Shown piece after piece: positions 24,048 to 32,189 of a stretch of DNA of 64,000 nt. Each line of letters begins with the position of its first letter. Within the stretch, counting starts at the first letter, position 1. Under the pieces are notes generated by a model, which made no database searches, was not told where the DNA came from, and saw nothing but the letters and a program-made list of their open reading frames with translations. The translations under genes and the position numbers were made by a program. The stretch is from Haliscomenobacter sp033763495 (GTDB lineage Bacteria > Bacteroidota > Bacteroidia > Chitinophagales > Saprospiraceae), in assembly GCF_033763495.1 (NCBI RefSeq), contig NZ_JANRKL010000228.1, positions 1-64,000 on the forward strand, in the 5' to 3' direction.

Positions 24048-25598
24048 TTACAATTCTTTGCGCAAGCTTGCTTTGGGCACATTCAACTGCTCACGGTATT
24101 TGGCCACCGTTCGCCGGGCAATGTTGTAGCCTTTTTCCTGTAACAATTGAGTGAGTTTGTCATCCGAAAGTGGCTTGCGCTTGTCCTCTGCGCTAATGAT
24201 TTCGGTGAGGATTTTTTTGACCTCCAGAGTAGAGACCTCTTCTCCTTCGCTGTTTTGCAAAGATTCTGAGAAAAATTCTTTCAGCCGACGGGTCCCGTAC
24301 TCCGTCTGCACGTATTTGCTATTGGCTACCCGGGAAATGGTCGACACATCGAGGCCCGTGCGATCGGCAATGTCCTGCAAAATCATCGGACGAATCTTTT
24401 TTTCATCACCACTCAAAAAGTATTCTGTTTGGTAGTCCATGATGGCGTACATTGACTTGTACATCGTTTCATGGCGTTGCCGAATGGCATCGATGAACCA
24501 ACGGGCCGATTCTATCTTTTGGCGGATGAATTGCAAGGTTTCTTTCTGGCTGCGGGTCAGTTTGTTGACCCTGCGCTGGTCATTATAAGAACGCAACATA
24601 TCGCGGAAAGAATCACTGATGCGGAGGTCCGGGGCATTGCGGGTATTGAGGGTCAGTTCCAGTTCTCCATCCCGGTTGAGCACAATAAAATCAGGAATGA
24701 TGTACTGCGCCGAACGTTCCATGGACCCGGCAATGTAAGCACTGGCGGGTTTGGGATTGAGCTTCAGGATTTCTTGATGAGCGGCTTTGAGTTGTTTTTC
24801 AGTAAGGTTAAATTGCCGCTGAAGTTTTTCAAAATGTTTTTTGGAATAGGCTTCGAATTGCCTGTTGATGATTTTACCAGCTACTTTAAGCGCTTGTAAT
24901 TCATCGTCGTCCAGGTCTTCACCCTGTTCTATCTTGATCAACAACTGGATGTACAGGCATTCCTGCAAATCGCGCGCGCCGATGCCCGGTGGATCTAAGC
25001 GTTGAATTTTTTTAAGGATATCAACTACCTCTTTTTCCTCAATCATCAGGTTTTGAGAAAAAAGCAGGTCGTCTGCAATGGCATAAGGCTCGCGGCGCAA
25101 ATAACCATCTTCGTCAATGCTGCCAATGATTTGCAGGGCAATGGTTTCTTCCCGCTCATTGCTGAGGTTGAGCAAGCCGATTTGTTGTTCGAGGTATTCG
25201 TGGAAACTGTTCTCGATCGCCACCGGAAGGGTTTTTTCTTCCTCGTCGGCCTGGTAACTCTCGCCCCGTTCTTTGTAAGAAGCTGGATCATCTTCCATGT
25301 AACCGTTGAGGTAATCGTCGAGGTCGAAGTTCTCGTCACTGTACTGGGTTTCTTCAGCATCGGCCTCATTGTTGGCAGATGCCATTTCTTCTCCGGCTGC
25401 GTCAGTACCTGCTTCGTAGTCTACTTGTTCGTCGGCAAACTCGTCGTTGGTTTCTTCCAGCGCCGGATTTACTTCCATTTCCTCCTTGATGCGTTGTTCG
25501 AGCAAAGCAGTGGGTATCTGCAGCAATTTCATCAACTGAATTTGCTGTGGAGATAACTTTTGGAGTAAGAGCTGACGTTGTCCTAAACTTGTTTTCAC
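24048..25598 (-). CDS. rpoN: RNA polymerase sigma-54 factor
   Basis: 516 residues. The N-terminal region I is Gln/Leu-rich (RQLLLQKLSPQQIQLMKLLQIP) and binds core and enhancer proteins. A long acidic region II (about 50-120, Asp/Glu-dense) is followed by the core-binding region (LNLSNEREETIALQIIGSIDEDGYL) and the DNA-binding part. The RpoN box ARRTVAKYREQL is near residue 500. It needs an AAA+ activator, none of which lies in the window. The start at 25598 is the only reasonable one (MKTSLGQRQLLLQ). No hpf/ptsN-type operon follows, unlike in Proteobacteria. Confidence 0.95.
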   Translation of the reverse strand: MKTSLGQRQLLLQKLSPQQIQLMKLLQIPTALLEQRIKEEMEVNPALEETNDEFADEQVDYEAGTDAAGEEMASANNEADAEETQYSDENFDLDDYLNGYMEDDPASYKERGESYQADEEEKTLPVAIENSFHEYLEQQIGLLNLSNEREETIALQIIGSIDEDGYLRREPYAIADDLLFSQNLMIEEKEVVDILKKIQRLDPPGIGARDLQECLYIQLLIKIEQGEDLDDDELQALKVAGKIINRQFEAYSKKHFEKLQRQFNLTEKQLKAAHQEILKLNPKPASAYIAGSMERSAQYIIPDFIVLNRDGELELTLNTRNAPDLRISDSFRDMLRSYNDQRRVNKLTRSQKETLQFIRQKIESARWFIDAIRQRHETMYKSMYAIMDYQTEYFLSGDEKKIRPMILQDIADRTGLDVSTISRVANSKYVQTEYGTRRLKEFFSESLQNSEGEEVSTLEVKKILTEIISAEDKRKPLSDDKLTQLLQEKGYNIARRTVAKYREQLNVPKASLRKEL

Positions 25599-26170
25599 GT
25601 TACAGTACTGGCTAGATGTCTATTCAATTAAAGGTAAATACGCAAAAATCCGAGGATGGTTGCATCGTTTAGCAAAAATCGTTCCAATTTCTCAAATTTA
25701 GGGGGTATTGTGGCAAGAATCAAGGGGAAGTAGTGAAAAAAGCGGCAGCACCCGCAAAAATGAACAGGATGGTGTCACTTTTGCCCCAAATTTGCCGAAC
25801 CATGGAATGTTTTTCAACGAAACACTGCATACCTTTCCAGAGTTTGTTGTTCTATGACAAACAGGTTTAGACTCATTTACGAAACGTAAAATATCTGTAA
25901 ACATAAGTGCAATTTATTTACTTCAATTTTGACAAGCTCTAAGTTTTTAAAACATTTCAACCATTTACATTTCTGTTACATCATTTTACATTTTATATAG
26001 CCTTCCAAAATGCCCAGTGATCTACCTTAGTAGTAGGGCAAAAATAAGTGATCATTTTTCCTGAGCCAGAGGATTAGATAAGAAACTTGAAATGACACGT
26101 TTACTTATCTAATCCTCCGGCAAAATGATCACTTATTTTTTTATCGCCCCCTTAACAAAAAGGTTTTTCC
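25599..26170. other. Intergenic region between rpoN and the propeller gene
   Basis: 572 bases with no gene I can support. It contains a small inverted repeat with 10-bp arms at 25754-25763 and 25775-25784 (GCAAAAATGA / TCACTTTTGC, one mismatch), an AT-rich stretch 25870-26000 suited to promoters, and the full palindromic element at 26036-26150. Confidence 0.6.
26036..26150. repeat. 115-bp palindromic element, copy 2
   Basis: Same length and layout as the element at 1787-1901. Where the outer arm of copy 1 reads TGTTCA / TGAACA, copy 2 reads TGATCA on both arms. A T-A pair in the inner arm of copy 1 is G-C in copy 2. These are compensatory changes. It ends 20 bases before the ATG of the propeller gene. 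CTTA at 26026-26029 and 26151-26154 may be a target duplication. Confidence 0.75.
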
Positions 26171-27226
26171 ATGAAAAAAAATCTCTCTCGCCTATTTTTT
26201 TGCGCGCTGGTTCTTTTGGCAGCTGCCCATCCACTTTGCTCAGGGCAGACCAAAGTCGCCCAAGAACCCATCGACCAATACGTGGTAGAAGTTTTTGAAG
26301 ACTCCAAAGGCAAGCTCTGGTTTGGAACCTTGTCCAAAGGGGCAGCCTGTTATGACGGGAAAAAACTCAGTTATCTCTCCACTAAACAAGGCTTAATCGG
26401 AAATGCAGTGGTCAGCATTGTTGAAGACCGCAAGGGCAATATGTGGTTTGGCACCCAATCCGGTCTTTCCAAATACGACGGCAAAACCTTTACCAACTTT
26501 TCCCGCAAAGAAGGGCTTATGAACAACCAGGTTTCAGATGTTTTAATCGATAAAAAAGGAAACGTTTGGGTAGGAACCTGGGGTGGGGTTTTTCGCTTTA
26601 ATGGGAGTACTTTTTCCAGTTTTCCCCTCCCTACCCCCAATCTGCAGCTATTGAGTTATCAATCTACCATGAACTGGGTGACTGAAATCATGGAAGACAA
26701 GAGGGGCAATATCTGGTTTTGTAGAGATGGATACGGTGCTTGTAAATTTGATGGTAAATCCTTTACCCATTTCACCAAAAAGGACGGCCTGGCCTCCAAC
26801 AATGTACAAGCCATTCAAGAAGATAATCAAGGCAATATTTGGTTCGGCTCCAGAATTACGGAAAAAGATAATCCCGACCCCAAGAGCAGAACTGGCGATG
26901 GGGGACTTAGTCGATATGATGGTAAAAAAATCATTCAATACCCGGCTGTAGAAGGTTTAAGTAAAAATGAAACCTACGCCATCCACACTGGTCGCTCCGG
27001 AAAAATCTGGATTGGTGCCAATCGTGTAGGGGCTTATTGCTACGACGGAAAAAAATTCACGCTTTACGGCGAAACCGATCGAGCAGACCTGATGCCTTAT
27101 GGTTATGGCATTCAAGCCATTTTGGAAGATAGCAAAGGGAGGATTTGGTTGGGGTTATCAGGGGGGCTTTTTCGGCTTAAAGATTCAAAGATTGCGCATA
27201 TGGGGGAAAATGGGCCCTGGGAATAA
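26171..27226 (+). CDS. Secreted seven-bladed Reg_prop beta-propeller
   Basis: 351 residues. A signal peptide (FFCALVLLAAAHPLCSGQ) is followed by seven repeats of the two-component regulator propeller type, each centred on an E-D-x-K-G-x-[ILM]-W-[FIV]-G word: EDSKGKLWFGT, EDRKGNMWFGT, DKKGNVWVGT, EDKRGNIWFCR, EDNQGNIWFGS, GRSGKIWIGA and EDSKGRIWLGL. Seven blades make one closed propeller. In hybrid two-component systems two such propellers sense sugars outside the cell, but here there is no TM, kinase or regulator part. It may be a free periplasmic or outer-membrane binding protein. Confidence 0.85.
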   Translation: MKKNLSRLFFCALVLLAAAHPLCSGQTKVAQEPIDQYVVEVFEDSKGKLWFGTLSKGAACYDGKKLSYLSTKQGLIGNAVVSIVEDRKGNMWFGTQSGLSKYDGKTFTNFSRKEGLMNNQVSDVLIDKKGNVWVGTWGGVFRFNGSTFSSFPLPTPNLQLLSYQSTMNWVTEIMEDKRGNIWFCRDGYGACKFDGKSFTHFTKKDGLASNNVQAIQEDNQGNIWFGSRITEKDNPDPKSRTGDGGLSRYDGKKIIQYPAVEGLSKNETYAIHTGRSGKIWIGANRVGAYCYDGKKFTLYGETDRADLMPYGYGIQAILEDSKGRIWLGLSGGLFRLKDSKIAHMGENGPWE

Positions 27227-27338
27227 AAAGCTGTCGATACAGGATAAGGAACGGGTTCAAAATAATGTTTGATCTGTGAAGGCAGAAAAATTTATTTTTA
27301 CAAGCAACCAATGCTGCCAAAATAACATATTCAAACCA

Positions 27339-27762
27339 ATGAATAAATTCAGCCTCCTATTTTCCCTTTGGTTTTATTCCCTTGCACTTATTGCTCAGCA
27401 ACCCGTACCTAGCAAACCCCGCGTACTCATCAGCACCGACATCGGCGGTACCGATCCCGACGACAATCAATCGATGGCGCACCTGCTGATGTACAGCGAC
27501 CTGTTTGAGCTGGAAGGGCTGATTTCTTCTCCTTCTTATGGCAGTGGCAGCAAAGCAGAGATTTTGCGCATGATTGATTTATATGAAAAGGATCTGCCCA
27601 AGTTGCAAGCGCATAAAAAAGGTTTTCTCGCTCCTGATTATTTGCGTTCCATCACCAAACAAGGGCGCCGCGGGGCAGCTCCTTAACGGGGTTATGCAGA
27701 TGCTACGGAGGGCGGATGTTTTGCTGGATTGGGCAAAGCGTTGGGTCTGGTTGAGGTAATAA
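27339..27762 (+). pseudogene. Decayed DUF1593 / nucleoside-hydrolase-like gene
   Basis: The frame from the ATG at 27339 encodes a signal peptide (KFSLLFSLWFYSLALIAQQ) and the start of a DUF1593 protein: PRVLISTDIGGTDPDDNQS (the Ca/ribose-binding D-x-DPDD motif) and LFELEGLISSPSYGSGS. It stops after 115 residues (SITKQGRRGAAP). In another frame at about 27685-27762 the family word GYADATEG appears, then the homology ends. Intact relatives have over 400 residues, so this is a frameshifted and deleted remnant. Confidence 0.7.
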
Positions 27763-27820
27763 AGGGTTTATGAATTTCCTACCATTCCCAAAAACCTAAC
27801 TGAGGTAGCGCTAAGATGAA

Positions 27821-27884
27821 CTGAGGTGGTTCAAAAAACAGGCCTTTTCGGGCTTGCGCGCTGTTACTTTTTGCACCACCTTAG
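27821..27884. terminator. Inverted repeat with AGGTGGT / ACCACCT ends
   Basis: Arms 27821-27841 and 27861-27884, slightly imperfect, around a GC-rich centre. It lies 7 bases from the stop of the minus-strand permease and can serve as its terminator. The end words AGGTGGT / ACCACCT also form the apex of the hairpin at 42203-42286. Confidence 0.55.
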
Positions 27885-27891
27885 CCCATTA

Positions 27892-30315
27892 TCACTCACT
27901 CCGCAAACTTTCCACTGGATTCGCCAGGGCCGCCTTTACACTCTGGAAACCAATCGTCACCAAAGCCAGCAACAGCGCCAAGCCTCCAGCCAGCGCAAAA
28001 ACCCACCACTGCACAGGCGTGCGATAGGCGAAATCGGCCAACCACTGGTTCATGAAATAATAAGCGATGGGAGAAGCGATGACAATAGCCACCATGACCA
28101 GTTTGAGAAAATCCACCGTCAACAAGCTACTGATGCTGCCCACACTGGCCCCCAGCACTTTGCGGATGCCAATTTCTTTGGTGCGCGATTCCACTGTGAA
28201 CACCGTCAGGCCGAATAAACCCATGCAGGCAATCAGAATGGCCAGGATGGAAGCCGCGCTGAAGATTTTTCCGAACTGAGCCTCAGCCTTGTACTGCTTG
28301 TTGAACAGTTCATCCACAAACAAGTATTCAAAAGGATTGCCGAGGAAGTATTTTTTGTAAATTTTTTCTAGTTTAGCCAATTTTGCCGGGAGATTATCTG
28401 TACTCAGTTTAATGGTGAGGTCATTGACTTGGGCAGGGTAAAAAACCATTGGGCCGATGGCTTTTTGCAAACCCTCGTGGTGATAATCCTTAACCACTCC
28501 GATCACTTGCAGGTAGCGTTCATCCCATTTTATTTTGGTAGTCAAAGCGTCTTTTACGTCTTCAAAGCCCAGGGTTTTGGCTGCTTTTTCGTTCAGGATT
28601 ACCTTGTCGTTGTCGTTCCATTCTATATCCGTTTCCGTAGCGGTGAAATTCCGGCCAGCCTTGAGGGGAATTTTAAAGGTGGGCAAATAGTTCTCTCCAA
28701 TAATGGCAAAGGAGAAGGATTGGGTTTCGGCACCTTTTTTTGATTTGGGCGAACTGAAGCCGTCGGTAGAAAAATTGTAACCCCGTCCTGGCCCACTGCC
28801 CGAGGTGCAAAAACCCTCCACAAAACTTTGTTGGGCAATTTCATCCTGGTAAGCCGCTCTGCGCTGTTTGTAGGTCTCATCCAGATTCAACTGGGGCGCT
28901 GCAATCAGCACCAGTTGTTTGCTGTCGAAGCCCAGATTGGCCTGCTGCATAAACTTCAGTTGTTTGAACACCAGCATGGTGCTGATGATCAGAACTACGG
29001 AGATGCTAAACTGAATGACCACTAAAGATTTGCGCAGAAAAACACCCGAGCTGGTTTTGGCGATTTTACCTTTCAGCGTATCTACCGGTTTGAAGCGTGC
29101 CAAAACCAGCGCAATGTAAACACCAGAAACGATTGAACTCAAGAGCAACAAACCTACCCCCAGTGCCCAAACCGGGTTTTGGAACAGGGTCTGCAAGCTG
29201 AGGGTCTTTTCAAACAGCTGGTTGAACAGTGGCTGCAAAAGCACCACCAAAACAATGGCCAGCACAAAGGCAGAAAGATTGACCAAAACAGATTCGGTCA
29301 GGAACAAACCCAATAAATCCTGCTGGCTTGCGCCAATGGCCTTGCGCACCCCAACTTCATTGGCGCGTTTGATGGAGTTGGCGGTATTCAGATTGATGTA
29401 GTTGAACCAGGCGATCAGCAGGATCAGGAAGGCAATGCCCATCAGCATCAGAACATAGCGACGATTGCCGGTGTGTTGCAGGTCATCCTGAGCAGATTTG
29501 GCCAGGTGTACTTCGGCCAGGGGTTGCAGGCGGAATACGGTGGCATCTTTTTCGGTCTGAATCTCTCGTCGCAGTGCCGTAAGCTTTTTTTCCAGGGCTT
29601 TCAGGTTGGTGTTAGGGCTTAATTCAAACAGCATGTTGATGTACTGGTTGTCCAGATTGTCCAGGTCTGCCCAAGAATTTCCGTTGAGGTTTTCTTTATT
29701 TTTCAGGTTTTCAAGGGAAAAGACCATGTCGAAGCGGATGTCCGAATTGTCGCCCATGTCTTCGTATACCCCTTTTACTACGTACACGCGGTTGCCAAAT
29801 TGGTTGTTCAGTTTCAGGGTCTGCTCCAGGGGGCTTTCCTCACCGAAGTATTTTTTGGCCATCGAAGCGGAAATGAAAGCCGCATCGGGTTGATTCAAGT
29901 CTTTGGCTTGGCCTGCTACGAGCGGGAAACTGAAGAACTCAAAAAAATTGCCTTCTACGTAGCTCAGATTTTCCTCGCGGAAGGAGCGATTGTTCAATTG
30001 GTTTTGCACCACACCTTGGGTAATCCCATCGGAAAAACGGCAATAGGATTTGATTTCTGGTAGCCGCGATTTGGCTATTTCTGCCCAGCCGGGTTCCACC
30101 TGTGGCCAGTTTTCACCTTGCGCATTTTGGCACATCATGCGGGCCAGATTGGGCAATTTGGCGTGAAATTGGTTCACACTTTTTTCCAAACTGACGTATT
30201 CCAGAATGAACAGAAAGGCAGCAATGCCCATGGCCAGACCGGCTATGTTGATGGTGGAGTAAATTTTGTTTTTGCTGAGGTTGCGTAGTGCAACCGTGAG
30301 GTAATTTCTAAACAT
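27892..30315 (-). CDS. MacB/FtsX-type ABC permease (paralogue A)
   Basis: 807 residues from the ATG at 30315 (MFRNYLTVALRNLSKNKIYS). The layout is TM1 at about 20-40, a periplasmic MacB_PCD domain, TMs 2-4 around 285-420 with RANEVGVRKAIGAS, a second periplasmic domain, and three C-terminal TMs with RTKEIGIRKVLGAS. It ends FQSVKAALANPVESLRSE. The upstream frame to 30390 adds residues unlike the paralogues, so I used the internal start. No prefix domain and no ATPase gene are present. Such proteins work with a MacB-type ATPase in export or signalling; the substrate is unknown. Confidence 0.88.
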   Translation of the reverse strand: MFRNYLTVALRNLSKNKIYSTINIAGLAMGIAAFLFILEYVSLEKSVNQFHAKLPNLARMMCQNAQGENWPQVEPGWAEIAKSRLPEIKSYCRFSDGITQGVVQNQLNNRSFREENLSYVEGNFFEFFSFPLVAGQAKDLNQPDAAFISASMAKKYFGEESPLEQTLKLNNQFGNRVYVVKGVYEDMGDNSDIRFDMVFSLENLKNKENLNGNSWADLDNLDNQYINMLFELSPNTNLKALEKKLTALRREIQTEKDATVFRLQPLAEVHLAKSAQDDLQHTGNRRYVLMLMGIAFLILLIAWFNYINLNTANSIKRANEVGVRKAIGASQQDLLGLFLTESVLVNLSAFVLAIVLVVLLQPLFNQLFEKTLSLQTLFQNPVWALGVGLLLLSSIVSGVYIALVLARFKPVDTLKGKIAKTSSGVFLRKSLVVIQFSISVVLIISTMLVFKQLKFMQQANLGFDSKQLVLIAAPQLNLDETYKQRRAAYQDEIAQQSFVEGFCTSGSGPGRGYNFSTDGFSSPKSKKGAETQSFSFAIIGENYLPTFKIPLKAGRNFTATETDIEWNDNDKVILNEKAAKTLGFEDVKDALTTKIKWDERYLQVIGVVKDYHHEGLQKAIGPMVFYPAQVNDLTIKLSTDNLPAKLAKLEKIYKKYFLGNPFEYLFVDELFNKQYKAEAQFGKIFSAASILAILIACMGLFGLTVFTVESRTKEIGIRKVLGASVGSISSLLTVDFLKLVMVAIVIASPIAYYFMNQWLADFAYRTPVQWWVFALAGGLALLLALVTIGFQSVKAALANPVESLRSE

Positions 30316-30637
30316 GGATTTTGATTTTATCGGCCTGAATAAACATGCAATAGTAAGGCCTTCACCAAGTAAATCCCACCCAAAACCCATGCCAAATCAC
30401 AATAAATTAATAATCAATAATTAACAACTAAATATTATTAAAAACATGTTCGGTTTTGATACACTTCCTGTTCAGGTTTGGCCATTTTTTGGAAGAAAAC
30501 TCATTTGCTTTTGTGCAAAATGAGGAGGAGGCATTTAGAGATAACTTGTCTAAAATTTTAATTATAAATAGTTTTTAGACAAGTTATTTTTTATTTCTTG
30601 ACTAAAATTGTTATTTTTATCTAAATTTAGTCAATCA
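30316..30637. other. AT-rich divergent region before the AAA ATPase gene
   Basis: 322 bases without a gene, clearly richer in A/T than the coding DNA around it. It contains two perfect inverted repeats: 15-bp arms at 30541-30555 and 30573-30587 (ATAACTTGTCTAAAA and complement), and 9-bp arms at 30598-30606 and 30626-30634 (TTGACTAAA / TTTAGTCAA) ending 3 bases before the ATPase start codon. These may be terminator or operator sites. Confidence 0.6.
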
Positions 30638-32065
30638 ATGGAGGAAATCATTGGACGCCGTCCGCAAATTGCACAATTTGAAGCGGCACTCGCTTCGCAG
30701 AAATCCGAATTTATCGCCGTGACTGGAAGGCGGCGTATCGGCAAGACTTTTCTCATCAAAACCTTTTTCAAAGAGGATATTTGCTTTCACTTCACGGGCA
30801 TTCAAAATCAAGCGCTTAAATTCCAACTCCTCGCTTTTACGCAGGAGTTGAGCCACCGCAGCAATACCATTATTACCCCTCCGGACAATTGGCTGACAGC
30901 CTTTAGTTTGCTGCGCGATTATATAGAAACGGTCAAAAGCTCGCGCAAAAAAGTGGTATTTTTGGATGAGTTGACCTGGATTGACACCAAAAAATCCGGC
31001 TTTTTGCAAATCTTCGCCCACTTTTGGAATTCTTGGGCCGCTTGGGAAGGCAATATTATTTTGGTCATTGCGGGTTCTTCTACGTCTTGGATCGTCAAAA
31101 AAGTATATGGCGATCCTGGCGGTTTGCACAATCGTGTCACTAAACGTATTTGGCTCAAACCCTTTACTTTGGCAGAAACAGAGGCCTTTTTAAAGAGCAA
31201 AAACAGCGTCTTGACGCGTTATGACATGGCCTTGATTTACATGGCTTTCGGCGGCGTGCCTTTCTATTTAGACGCCATCAACAATGACGAAAGCGCAGCG
31301 CAGTGCATTGAACGCTTGTGCTTTGCAGAGGGAGGATTGTTGCGCAATGAATTTGAACACCTTTACACGGCAATTTTTCAAAAACCTGATGCCCATTTAC
31401 GCGTCGTCAATGTTTTAGCCAAACATGCCTATGGATTGGAAAGAAACGAGTTGCTACAACAAGCCAATATGAGTAATTCGGGCGGTTCCACCAAGGTTTT
31501 AGAAGACTTGGAAACAACAGGATACATCGAATACGTCGTACCCTATGGTAAAAACAGCAACTTGGGCAAATACGTTTTATCAGATTTTTACTCGCGCTTT
31601 TACTTGAGTTTCATCAACAATCCCAAAATTTCTACTTGGATGGCCCATATCAACAGCCCTGCTTACAAAACCTGGTGTGGCTTGGCTTTTGAATGGCTGT
31701 GTTACATACATCGGAAAGAAATCGTTCGCGCTTTGGGTTTGAGTGGCATTCAGACCAGCGTCAGTTACCTCAACATCAAAGACGATGCCGGAAAAATCGC
31801 CGCTCAAATTGATTTGCTGATCGACCGCGCCGATAACGCGATAAATCTCTGCGAGTTGAAATTCTCAAATAACGTCTATTCTCTCTCAAAAGACGAAGCC
31901 GAGGGCATGCGCAAAAAAGTATTCTACCTGCAAAAGCTTTTGAAAAAAAACCAATCCGTTTTCCCTACCATGGTCACAACTTTTGGTTGCGAAAAAAACA
32001 TGCACTTTTTAAGCCAGATCACCCATCAATTGGATCTAAATGCTCTGTTTAGGGTGGAGGATTGA
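30638..32065 (+). CDS. AAA ATPase with C-terminal DUF234-type nuclease-like domain
   Basis: 475 residues from the ATG at 30638 (MEEIIGRRPQIAQFEAAL). The ATPase part has Walker A at GRRRIGKTF (about residues 31-39), Walker B at KKVVFLDELTW and the sensor at VIAGSSTSWIVKK. A winged-helix region follows (GLERNELLQQANMSNSGGSTKVLEDLETTG, about 270-300). The C-terminal part (AAQIDLLIDRADNAINLCELKFS) has the D-x(n)-E-x-K pattern of a PD-(D/E)xK fold, as in archaeal-type ATPases with DUF234. The family is common and mobile in Bacteroidota; its role is unsettled. It interrupts a run of minus-strand permeases in the opposite direction. Confidence 0.85.
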   Translation: MEEIIGRRPQIAQFEAALASQKSEFIAVTGRRRIGKTFLIKTFFKEDICFHFTGIQNQALKFQLLAFTQELSHRSNTIITPPDNWLTAFSLLRDYIETVKSSRKKVVFLDELTWIDTKKSGFLQIFAHFWNSWAAWEGNIILVIAGSSTSWIVKKVYGDPGGLHNRVTKRIWLKPFTLAETEAFLKSKNSVLTRYDMALIYMAFGGVPFYLDAINNDESAAQCIERLCFAEGGLLRNEFEHLYTAIFQKPDAHLRVVNVLAKHAYGLERNELLQQANMSNSGGSTKVLEDLETTGYIEYVVPYGKNSNLGKYVLSDFYSRFYLSFINNPKISTWMAHINSPAYKTWCGLAFEWLCYIHRKEIVRALGLSGIQTSVSYLNIKDDAGKIAAQIDLLIDRADNAINLCELKFSNNVYSLSKDEAEGMRKKVFYLQKLLKKNQSVFPTMVTTFGCEKNMHFLSQITHQLDLNALFRVED

Positions 32066-32110
32066 GGGTGTAGTTGCAGCGAAAAAGCCAACTTTCGGAG
32101 GGGTTAAAGT

Positions 32111-32144
32111 GAAGGGATTTGACCAGGTAAGATCAAATCCCTTC
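32111..32144. terminator. Bidirectional terminator, 12-bp arms
   Basis: Perfect arms GAAGGGATTTGA (32111-32122) and TCAAATCCCTTC (32133-32144) with a 10-nt loop, followed by GTTTT. It lies between the convergent ATPase gene and permease B. Confidence 0.75.
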
Positions 32145-32189
32145 GTTTTGCCCAAAAATTGAGCGCTCATTTCCAAATCCAAGCGGAAA

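Noticed and set aside
25698..25904. 68-codon frame on the minus strand in the rpoN upstream gap
   Set aside because: No start context, domain or composition that supports a gene.
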